A stretch of DNA of 64,000 nucleotides, taken from contig OZ024833.1 in the NCBI GenBank assembly GCA_964016985.1, positions 63,319,463 to 63,383,462 on the forward strand, read 5' to 3'. Shown here piece after piece: positions 23,101 through 35,100 of the stretch. A model generated the notes under the pieces. The model saw only the letters and a list, made by a program, of their open reading frames with translations. It had not been told where the DNA came from and did no database searches. Every line of letters begins with the position of its first letter. The first letter of the stretch is position 1. The translations under genes and the position numbers were made by a program. Source of the stretch: Anodontia alba. Taxonomy: Eukaryota > Mollusca > Bivalvia > Lucinida > Lucinidae.

Positions 23101-26100
23101 TTTCTTATTTCTCCATGAAAACATATGTTGTGGTACTCATTAGAAGTGCCTTGCTGAGGTGCTTCTAGTAAGTACCCGCAACATATATTTTGGTGGAGAA
23201 ATAAAAATATTCATATGATAGCCACTCTGATCTGGACCTGTGGATGGCATAATATTCCAGGATTTGGATGTATCATCTTATGTTATTGTCTTAATTAGAT
23301 TTATCATCTTTTATTATTGTCTTAATTAGATAAATTGTCTTTTATTATTGTTCTAATTAGCTTGGCTGTATGAAAGTACAGGAAGATTTTTGAACAACAG
23401 TCAAATGGTATTTCATTTGAATGAAATCCCAATAGCATTTTGGGGGACAAAAAAGGAGAAAGGTTGCTTGAAATTAATATGGATAATAATTTTATTTTTC
23501 AGATATCAATTTTTTCTACAACTCAAATATGATCTGTTGTATGGTAGACTGGATTGTCCATTTGAGACAGTGGTGGAGCTTGCAGCTTTTGCCTTACAGT
23601 GTAAGTACTTGTAGCTTTTGCCTTACAGTTTAAGTACTGATCAACTTTTTGTATATGTAAATGTGTGTGGCTTGGTTTTAACATCATTTTTGTTGCATCT
23701 GCTTGTAGCAGGGTGCGATATAGGTGTCTGCTTTTCCATCCCTCCTTCCGTCCATTAGTCTGTCCATCCGTCTGTCAACATTTATGTCGAGGTTCGACAT
23801 TTATGTCAAAGTTAGTATTCTAATCAACTACAAGACTAAACAACCATCAGACCTTGCATGGAACACCTCCCTGACCTCCTGACTTTGCGACATAGGTGCC
23901 AGCTTTTCCGTTCATCTGTCCCTTCGCCTGTCCGTCCGTCTGTCAACAGATCTGTTATGTAGAAGTATGATATTTATATCAAAGTTAGTATTCTAATCAA
24001 CAAGACTAAACAACCATCAAACCTTGCATGACACATCTCCCTGACCTCCTGACTTGGCAGGTACATTGACCCAGTGTCCTTGACCTATATTTTGCGCTCC
24101 AGTGACTTTGACACAATTTACATTGATGTTCCAGATCTTCTCAACTATAAGGCATACAACTACCAAAGCTTGCATAGTGCTTCTCCTAGATGTACTGACT
24201 CGGCAGGTACCTTGACCCGGTGACCTTGACCTATATTTTGCGCTCCAGTGACTTTGACATATTTTGCGTCGATGTTCGATATCTCCTCAACTATAAGGCC
24301 TACAACCATCAAACCTTGCAAAGTGCTTCTTCTCAATGTACTGACTCGGCAGATACCTTGACCTATATTTTGGCTGCAGTGACTTTGAATTAATTTACGT
24401 CAACGTTCCAGGTCTCCTCAGGTGTAAGACCTCTAGCCACCAAACTTGCATAGTGCTTCTCCTGGATGTACTGACTCGGCAGGTATCTTGACCCTGTGAC
24501 CTTGACCTATATTTTGTGCTCCAGTGCCTTTTACACATTTTACGTCGACGTTCAATATCTCCTCAACTATAAGGCCTACAACCACCAAACCTTGCATAGT
24601 GCTTCTCCTCAATGTACGGACTTTGCAGGTACCTTGACTTGGTGATCTTGACCTATATGTCGCACTCCATTGACTTTTACACCTTTTACATTGCCCTTCC
24701 ATATGTCCTCAACTGTAAGGCCTTCAACCACCAAAACTTGTATAGTGCCTCTTCTCGATGTACTGACTCTGCAGGTACCTTGACCTGGTGACCTTGACTT
24801 ATATTTTGCACACCAGTGACATTGACACATTTTACGTTGATGTTCGATATCTCTTCAATTATAAGACCTACAACCACTAAACCTTGCATAGTGCTTCACC
24901 TCATTGTACTGGCTTGGCAGGTACCTTGACCCGGTGACCTAGACCTATATTTGACACATTTTACATTGATAATGCTTCTCCTTGATGTACTGACTTGGCA
25001 GGTACCTTGACCTGGTGACCTTGACCTATATTTCACGCTCCAGTGATTTTTATACATTTTACATGGACATTCCGTTATCATTGGGCTGTATAATACGAAA
25101 AGTCAGTGCTGAAGATATAACCATTAGAGGGAATGGCACTGGCCTGGAATATATGTGCCCCACTAGGCACTTTGTCTACATTTTTTTTCAACCCAGTTTT
25201 CCAACTAAGCACTGCTAAAAATGAACTTAACTTATAAAATAAACTTATTTTATAACCAAGTTCTGATTGTGGCTCATGTGACTTTTGCCCCAGCAGGTGC
25301 GACGACGCCTTCCACGGAATTCTTGTTTATGCCCCTGCCATTTAAAGAATGGTGTAAAGGGCATATGATCTTGCCCCTGTCACTCCATCCATCTGTCTGT
25401 CTCCATCTGCATACAAGATGGTATTAGCAATTTGCGTTTAAGTTTTTCAGGTGTTAGCAATATGTGTTTTAAGTTGGTGTTAGCAATATGTGTTTAAGTT
25501 TTGCAGGTAGGGGCATCCGTGTCCTTTCGACACATTTCTAGTAAAAGTCTCATATTCATATTTACACTACAACCTCTTTATAATTTAACACAATTTTGGA
25601 TAAAACACGGTTCAAAGATGGATCCCAAAAATGTATAGATTATATTGAAAAATAACCATAAATGGTCATTTTTCAATATAATCTATACATTTTTGTTTGG
25701 ATATAACACAGTTGTTTAACTAACACGGTTTATGCTATGGACCCATACAATAGTGTTATAAAGAGGTTGTGGTGTATTTATTATATGGTTCTGGATGTAT
25801 TAGTAAGGAGTTTCTTGCTCTCTTTTATAAAGCTGTCTGACTGAAATACATGTATCATAGCAAAAGTTTCTTATTTTTGGATGAAAACATGTTTTGGGTA
25901 TCCATAAAATCTGTCTTCATGAAAAAAAAAAAATAAATGAAAAATACTCTTCAGTTGAAAAAAACATCTTATCTGGAGCTATGCACAAGGACACAGAATT
26001 ATATGTGATTCTTTACTGTATTTGACAGCTGAGTTGGGTGATTTTGATCCAGAAGTCCACACTCCAGGGTATATCTCAGAATTCCATTTTGTTCCAACAC

Positions 26101-29100
26101 AGACGGAGGCTCTTGAATTGGCTATCTACGAACAGTTTCAGAAGTGCAGGTAATGAAATTTTAACCCCGAAATCACTAATCAAAACTATAACAGATGACA
26201 CTTTGAAAAACTTTGCCGGCCTCTGTGGCTTAGTCCGATGCACTTCTGCCTAGTGACAAGGAGGTTACTGGTTTGATCCCCGCCGGGTCCTGCAGCACTC
26301 TTTCGTGGGGATTGATCCTGAAACTTTTTCTAAGCTTATTCCCTCCCTTTCACTGAATCAAGAAGGGCAGTTGTCAGTTTCTGGCAAAAGAATGTGCACA
26401 AGTACTGGTTAACTGCTTAGAGGACTAAGCCATCCAGGAAAAGCTTTGGTTAGATAAACTCACCGCTCTCGACATGACCCTAGTGGATTGACTGGGCCGT
26501 AAAACCTCAATCATTCAAACACTTTGAAATACTAATTTTTATTTTTGAGAATAAATAAGGCTTCACCTGATATATCAAGTCTTTTGTCTCAAAAATAATA
26601 AAATAAATTTTAGAAAGTCGTCTGCTACAAACTAGCTTAGGCTTTAAACCTTAAACTGCCAATCACAACAATTGTCGTCTGCTTTGTCATCTGCTTATGA
26701 TTTTAAAAGTCATTTTTGCAAACAGTGTGAACCCAGATCAGACTGCTCCTCTAGGAGCAGTCTGATCAGGGTCCACACTGTTTGCCTGTATGCAAAAATA
26801 GGTTAGAAAAGTTTGCAAGATTATTTAGTAGACGTCATAAACAGACGACATCTTCAGATGCAGGTTTTCTTGGCATTTTAAGGGTTAAAGGACAATTGGA
26901 AAGTAACTGTAAGATGCGGCAGTGTGACCAAAATCATGAATCCCTAAAGAAATTTTGAAAAGACCTTTAATTGAAACTAGAAGAATTTGAATATTTGCCA
27001 ACAAGTTTGAAAGAATTATTCTTCTTTTGCCCCCTGAAAATAAGATTTTGTCTAACTAAATAGATACAGTTGAACTTCAAGGGTTCAAAGATCTTTAGGA
27101 CCATGGAAATTTGTTTGTGACATGGGTAGTTTGAGCCACTGAGGATTAATCATAGTGCCAGGTCATGAGGCAAAAGGGGATAATTTAGGAATGTCTTTTC
27201 CATGGTCTATGAAATAATGATATGTTGACTGTACTTATTAGAATTGCCTCAGTGAGGCACACAACATATATTTTCATGATGAAATAAGAAAATTTCCCTA
27301 AAATATCCCTAGATACTTAGTCAACTGATCTGGATCTACACTGTTTGCAAGGGCAGGGTATATCCTGGTTCAGCAGGACAAGGGTTAATGCTGACTAAAA
27401 AAAAGCCAAATCTTAATCTAGGGCAAACCCTCCCCCAACCACCAAAAAAAGAAAAACAAAAAAAAAAACCCAAAAAACAACAAAAAACAATGAAACCCAT
27501 TTCATTCAGCCAAAATAGAAATGTAAATATGAGTTTTGAAAAAGGGGCATACCATAATAACCCGAAGTATTGGGACAGATAGGCCTATACAGACACTGTA
27601 GACCCAGATCAGATGCTGCAGTATGCGGCATCTGATCAGTGTCTACACTGTTTGCCATACATGCAGCAATAGTTTAGACACATCAAGAGGTTCGTAGTAG
27701 TATGGACTATTTCAAATTTTAGGACAAGCATGGTAAGTAGCTAAAGTGTCCTGATGCTTAGGGTAAATATGGTAATAGTATTTCTTCTACTTCTGCACTG
27801 TCATTTACTTTTTCCTCATCCTCTTCAGTTTCTCTCTTTTCCAAGCATCCCGAGTGGCCCAGTGGTTACTGTTCCCAGCTTCGCGTGGCCCAGTGATTAC
27901 TGTTCCCAACTTTGGATCACAAGGTCCCAGGTTCAAATCCCACTAGAGATGGAATTCAACTTATGACTGTACCGCGCTTCATTGCACAGAGCCTTCATTA
28001 TCAGCCTTCCATCATTGAGATATGACTGAAATAATGTTGAAAGGGACATAAAACACCAAACCATCATCATTCTCTCTTTTCTCTCCTCTACTAGCTTTTC
28101 TGTCCCTTTTTCCTCCATTCACAGATAACACAAGATGACCTACAAGCATTGACATGTCATTAAACAAGATCTCAACATCCTGCTGAATAAATGAAGATTC
28201 CATACCTATTTTCAATTTTCAGCCAATCAGATTACTTGATCCAGGTTGTTGATATAAATTCAAATGCTGAATGGCAAACAGTGCAGATCCAGATCAGTTA
28301 GCTTCTTCAGAAGCCAACTGATCTGGATCTACACTGTTTGCAAAGGCAGGGTGTATCTGGGTTCAGCAGGAGAAGGGTTAACAGTTTTGGGGATGAAAAA
28401 AAAAAGTCATCACATTATAAGACACAGTTTACTTTGCTTAATAATTATGCCATATGCAAACAGGGCACACACCAGCACAACCTCCACCAATCAGGTCCAG
28501 AGCTGTTAGTAGTTCAAGGCAGGAATTGAGTCCCAATAAAGTTGGCAAAAGTCACACAAATTTGCAGACAAGTCTCGACATGACTGAAATATTGACAGAG
28601 ATGTGGGTACTCAACCTATCTTTTGAGGAGAAAGAAGGAAAACGATTTTCTGAATACATGTTTTTAGTCTGGAGCTGTTTCTTTGATTCTATTTCAGTGA
28701 TATGACACCAGCACAGGCAGAACTGAACTACTTAAACAAAGCCAAGTGGTTAGAAATGTATGGTGTTGATAATCATATTGTACATGTAAGTACATGCTTT
28801 GTATTTCCATTAACGCTTTCGACATCTTTTAGAAAGTCATTTTTTGCTTGACGCTTCACACAGAAGTAGTAAATTTGCAAATTTTTGTCATGATTTAATG
28901 CAAAACCATTTGTCGTAACTAACTATGCATAAAAAGCTGTAGTATAGTCATTGGTTTTTAAAAAATCAAATATTTTCACTTTTTCTCATAGTAAAAATGA
29001 ATGCAAGAAGCAGAAATCTGTAAGGTAGGTAACTAGGAGGCAGATTTTCAATAAGTTCAACTTGTTCAATTTTTCTGAAGTTTTCACAATATTGTTGTGA

Positions 29101-32100
29101 AAAATCAATATTTCAAATTCAGTAAAGAAAAGTAAAAATCATTTTCTTAGACAAAAATTATATAAAAAAAAAAATGCTCTACTATAAAAATTGCATATTC
29201 CAGACCAATTTTTGGCCGTAAATCTAATTTTAGGGTAAATATTTGAGAACAAAACACAGATACGGAAAAGACAGATGGTTTCTGATAAGATGTGGTCAAT
29301 CAGAACAAAATATTTTCATTTGAAATAAAAGGCCGAGCAAAAAACGTCTTTCTGAGTGATGTCGACAATAGTCTGGGAAAATGGGACCTTTGCAAAAAGT
29401 GAGACACAGATCAGATACCGAAGAATGTCTTATCAGGATCTGCACTGTTCACCATACTTCAGAGTATGTAACAGTAATGGTAGCAGTTAACACATAAAAT
29501 GCCTATCACAACTACAGTGGACTGCACTTTGAAATAATCATTCCCACACTTTAGTGATGGGGATATTGTGAACACCTCTGTTCATCTGTCATGCTGATTT
29601 GACCAAACTTGCTACATGACTTCCCGGTGTGGTAAGGGTGTGCGAGGGCAACATTATTTTTCTGTCCATCTGTCCATCCATCCGTCTGTCATGTTATCTC
29701 CTAAAGCACTGGGCAGAATTTAACCAAACTTGCTGCAGGAGTTTCACACATGGTAAGGGTGGGCGAGAGCGACATTATTTTTATGTCTGTCGGTCATGCT
29801 ATTAGCAACATTACATGAAGCATTGAGGGTGGGGATTTAGGAATTGTGTGCCATAGACTATGCAATCCAGTTGTTTTTAGCTCACCTGAGCCGAAGGCTC
29901 ATGGTGAGCTATTGTGATCACTCACCATCCATCGTCGTCGTCGTCGGCGTCGTTGTCGTCGTCGTCGGCGTCCGGATGTCCGTCTGTCCACAATCTTTAA
30001 ACAACATCTCCTCCTAAACCACTGGTGGGAATTTGACCAAACTTCACAGGAATGATCCTTGGTTGGTCCTCTTTCAAAGTTGTTCAAATGGTTCCGGTCC
30101 ATTGCATATCTAGGTCACAGGAGCTAAAAATAGATTTTTTAACTAAAAACTTAAAAAATCTTCTTGTCAGAAACCACTGGACCGATTTCCATATAATTTT
30201 GCAGAAATGTTCCTTTGGTGACCCTCTACCAAGATTGTTCAAGCCATTTGGATTCGTCAAAAAATATGGCCGCCAGGGGGCGGGGCTTATTTTCCCTATA
30301 TTATCTATATAGAAAACTTTAAAAATCTTCTTGTCAGAAACCACTGGACCGATTTCAATATAATTTTGCAGAAATGTTCCTTTGGTGATCCTCTACCTAG
30401 ATTGTTCAAGCCATTTGGATTTGTCAAAAAACATGGCCGCCAGGGGGCGGGGCTTATTTTCCCTATATTATCTATATAGAAAACTTTAAAAATCTTCTTG
30501 TCAGAAACCACTGGACCGATTTCAATATAATTTTGCAGAAATGTTCCTTTGGTGATCCTCTACCAAGATTGTTCAAGCCATTTGGATTCGTCAAAAAACA
30601 TGGCCGCCAGGGGGCAGGGCTTATTTTCCCTCTATATCTGTATAGAAAACTTTAAAAATCTTCTTGTCAGAAACCACAGGACCGATTTCAATCTAATTTT
30701 GCAGAAATGTTCCTTTGGTGATTTTCTACTAAGATTGTTCAAGCCATTTGGATTCATCAAAAAACATGGCCGCCAGGGGGCGGGGCTTATTTTCCCTATA
30801 TATCTATATAGAAAACTTAAAAAATCTTCTTGTCTGAAACCACTGGACCGATTTCCATATAATTTTGCAGGAATGTCCCTTTGGTGATCCTCTACCAAGA
30901 TTGTTCAAGCCATTTGGATTCGTCAAAAAACATGGCCGCCAGGGGGTGGGGCTTATTTTCCCTATATATCTGTATAGAAAACTTTAAAAATCTTCTTGTC
31001 AGAAACCACTGGACCGATTTCAATATAATTTTGCAGAACTGTTCCTTTGGTGATTGCCTACTAAGATTGTTCAAGCCATTTGGTTTCATCAATAAACATG
31101 GCCACCAGGGGGCGGGGCTTATTTTTCCTATATATCTATATAGAAAACTTAAAAAATCTTCTTGTCTGAAACCACTGAACCAATTTCCATATAATTTTGC
31201 AGAAATGTTCCTTTGGTGACTCTCTACCAAGATTGTTCAAGCCATTTGGATTCGTCAAAAAACATGGCCGCCAGGGGGCGGGGCTTATTTTCCCTATATT
31301 ATCTATATAGAAAACTTTAAAAATCTTCTTATCAGAAACCACAGGATCGATTTCAATATAATTTTGCAGAACTGTTCCTTTGGTGATCCTCTACCAAGAT
31401 TGTTCAAGCCATTTGGATTCGTCAAAAAACATGGCCGCCAGGGGGCGGGGCTTAGTTTCCCTATATATCTATATAGAAAACTTAAAAAAATCTTCTTGTC
31501 TGAAACCACTGGACCGATTTCCATATAATTTTGCAGGAATGTTCCTATGGTGATCCTCTACCAAGCCATTTGGATTCATCAAAAAACATGGCCGCCAGGG
31601 GGCGGGGCTTATTTTCCCTCTATATCTGTATAGAAAACTTTAAAAATCTTCTTGTCAGAAACCACAGGACCGATTTCAATATAATTTTGCAGAAATGTTC
31701 CTTTGGTGATTTTCTACTAAGATTGTTCAAGCCATTTGGATTCATCAAAAAACATGGCCGCCAGGGGGCGGGGCTTATTTTCCCTATATATCTGTATAGA
31801 AAACTTAAAAAATCTTCTTGTCTGAAACCACTGGACCGATTTCCATATAATTTTGCAGGAATGTTCCTATGGTGATCCTCTACCAAGATTGTTCAAGCCA
31901 TTTGGATTCGTCAAAAAACATGGCCGCCAGGGGGTGGGGCTTATTTTCCCTATATATCTGTATAGAAAACTTTAAACATCCTCTGGTCAGAAACCACTGG
32001 ACCGATTTCAATATAATTTTGCAGAACTGTTCCTTTGGTGATTGCCTACTAAGATTGTTCAAGCCATTTGGTTTCATCAATAAACATGGCCACCAGGGGG

Positions 32101-35100
32101 CGGGGCTTATTTTTCCTATATATCTATATAGAAAACTTAAAAAATCTTCTTGTCTGAAACCACTGAACCGATTTCCATATAATTTTGCAGAAATGTTCCT
32201 TTGGTGACTCTCTACCAAGATTGTTCAAGCCATTTGGATTCGTCAAAAAACATGGCCGCCAGGGGGCGGGGCTTATTTTCCCTATATTATCTATATAGAA
32301 AACTTTAAAAATCTTCTTATCAGAAACCACAGGATCGATTTCAATATAATTTTGCAGAAATGTTCCTTTGGTGATCCTCTACCAAGATTGTACAAGCTAT
32401 TTGGATTCGTCAAAAAACATGGCTGCCAGGGGGCGGGGCTTATTTTCCCTATATATCTATATAGAAAACTTAAAAAATCTTCTTGTCAGAAACCACTGGA
32501 CCGATTTCCATATACTTTTGCAGAAATGTTCCTTTGGTGATCCTCTACCAAGATTGTTCAAGCCATTTGGATTCGTCAAAAAACATGGCCGCCAGGGGGC
32601 GGGGCTTATTTTCCCAATATATCTCTGTAGAAAACTTTAAAAGTCTTCTTGTCAGAAACCACAGGATCGATTTCAATATAATTTTGCAGAACTGTTCCTT
32701 TGGTGATTTTCTACTAAGATTGTTCAAGCCATTTGGTTTCGTCAATAAACATGGCCGCCAGGGGGTGGGGCTTATTTTCCCTATATATCTAAATAGAAAA
32801 CTTAAAAAATCTTCTTGTCAGAAACACAGGACCGATTTCAATATAATTTTGCAGAAATGTTCCTTTGGTGATCCTCGACCAAGATTGTTCAAGCCATTTG
32901 GATTTGTCAAAAAACATGGCCGCCAGGGGGCGGGGCTTATTTTTCCTATATATCTATATAGAAAATTAAAAAAATCTTCTTGTCTGAAACCACTGGACCG
33001 ATTTCCATATAATTTTGCAGGAATGTCCCTTTGGTGATCCTCTACCAAGATTGTTCAAGCCATTTGGATTCGTCAAAAAACATGGCCGCCAGGGGGTGGG
33101 GCTTATTTTCCCTGTATATCTGTATAGAAAACTTTAAAAATCTTCTTGTCAGAAACCACTGGACCAATTGCTATATAATTTTGCAGAATTATTCCTTTGT
33201 GATTCTGTACCAAGATTGTTCAAGCCATTTGGATTGTCAAAAAACATGGCTGCCAGGGGGTGGGGCTTATTTTCCCTATATATCTTTATAGAAAACTTGA
33301 AAAATCTTCTTGTCAGAAACCACTGGACCAATTTCATTATAACTTGGCAAAAATGTTTCCATGGTGACCCTGCACCAAGATTGTTGAAGTAATTGTGATT
33401 CGTCAAAAAACATGGCCGCTAGGGGGCGGGGCTTATTTTCCCTATTTATCTATATAAAAAACTTTAAAAATTTTCTTTTAGGAAACCGTTGGACCGAGTT
33501 CAATGTAACTTGGCAGGAATGTTGCTTTGGTGACCCTCTACCAAGATTGTTCAAGCCTTCATGATACATCAAAAAACATGGCCCCCGGGGGGTGGGGCTT
33601 ATTTTCCATATATATCTGTATAGAAAACTTCAAAATTCTTCTTGTCAAATACCTCCTGACTGATTTCAATAATGCTTTAGTAACCCTCTACCAAGAATGT
33701 TCAAGCAATCCTGATTTGTCAAAAAAACATGGCTGCTAGGGGGTGGGGCTTATTTTCGCTATAGATCTAAATAGAAAACTTTAAAAATCTTCTGGTCAGA
33801 AACCACTGAACTGATTTTAATTTAGCTTGGTAGGAATGTTCCTTTGGTTACCCTCTGCCAAGTTTCTTCAAACTGTCATGATTCATCAGAAAAAAAAAAA
33901 ATGTCCTTTAGGGGGTTGGGCTTTATAGCGATATTAAACACTTTAAAAATCTTTTTGTCAGAAACCACTGGACCAATTTCAAAATAACTTGGCAGAAATG
34001 TTCCCTTTCAAGATTAAGTCAAGTCATGATGTGTTAAAAAGAAAAAACGTGGCCTTGTGTGTTGGAGTGGAGGGGGGGGGGTGGGGGGAGTGGGGGCAGG
34101 GCTGTAAAATTTATACATAAATCTTAGAGCAGTGAACTTGGCTGAATCTTCAACAGTAAGTATGCAAATCTGTTTGGTCAGGTGAGCGATATAGGACCAT
34201 CATGGTCCTCTTGTTTTGTATTTTTCAGAGAAAGTAAGGCTTGAATCAGAAGTGTCTGCATGGCAGAGCATTTAGTGCTTCTGACTTGGGATCACGAGGT
34301 CACAAGTTTGAATCCCACTAGAGGTAGAATTTAACTCATGGATATATGATGCCTCATTGCACAGAGCCTCTCATTATCACCCTTCATCATGTCCATATGA
34401 CTTAACCATATTCGACCTTATTACCACACATACTCCTATAAGTGCACAGTCAAGTAATTCTGTAGTCTTCAGATTACAGCCAGTGTTCATTTTTGTCTAC
34501 TTCATTATAAAGGCATATGTTGTTGATACCCATTTGGTTCAAATGAGTACCCACAGCATATGTTTTTACAAAGAAAATCAGAAGAATTAAATTGCATAAA
34601 AAGTGCACCCTTAGTAGGTAGATTCGTACTTTACAAGTTATCATAGTAATTTTGAAAAACCTAACCGCACAATGCGGTAATTAGGTCAAATACGGCAATA
34701 ATGTTGAAAGAGATGTTTAATCCCAAAGTCATAAAAGATTAATTGTTATTGATTGATTTCATTCTTTTCCAGGGTCGAGATGGAAATGAATATTCATTGG
34801 GCCTAACTCCTACTGGAATCCTTGTCTTTGAAGGAGACCAAAAAATAGGATTATTCTTTTGGTTAGTATTGTCTTTGTGGTATGGTATTCATAGTGCATA
34901 GGCTAACCCTAAAATGTGTGCCAGCCTTGGTGGCTCAGTTGGATGCGTCTCCGGCTGGTGATCAGAGTTTGATCCCCGCAGAGTCTGGCAAGATTCTTCA
35001 GTAGAGATTGATCATGAAATATTTTTTACGGTCATTCACTCCCTTCCGCTGATTCAAGAAGGGCAGTTGCCAGTTTCTGGCGAAAGAATGTGCAAAGCAC

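Larger units (their letters stand above)
29879..34214 (+). mobile_element. H-A element: 4.3 kb HINE-like element with a 166-bp satellite core
   Basis: The left end AGCTCACCTGAGCCGAAGGC..TCATGGTGAGCT (29879-29910) is itself a hairpin, followed by a CGTCGT-rich stretch. The right end is TCAGGTGAGC (34178-34187), the inverted complement of the left, then hairpin AGGACCAT/ATGGTCCT (34193-34209) and CTTGTT. Almost all of the interior is the 166-bp tandem array. No transposase or helicase frame was seen; the class (non-autonomous Helentron-like) is inferred from the ends. It sits in the intron between exons F and G. Confidence 0.75.

Noticed and set aside
30549..33037. Overlapping 86-184 aa ORFs on both strands with motifs such as [21 protein letters not shown]
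   Set aside because: They are translations of the 166-bp satellite; frames break with each indel, occur on both strands, and have no splice or family support.
29990..34030. Regularly spaced direct repeats as a possible CRISPR-like array
   Set aside because: The whole 166-bp unit is repeated with no variable spacers, and the window is eukaryotic.
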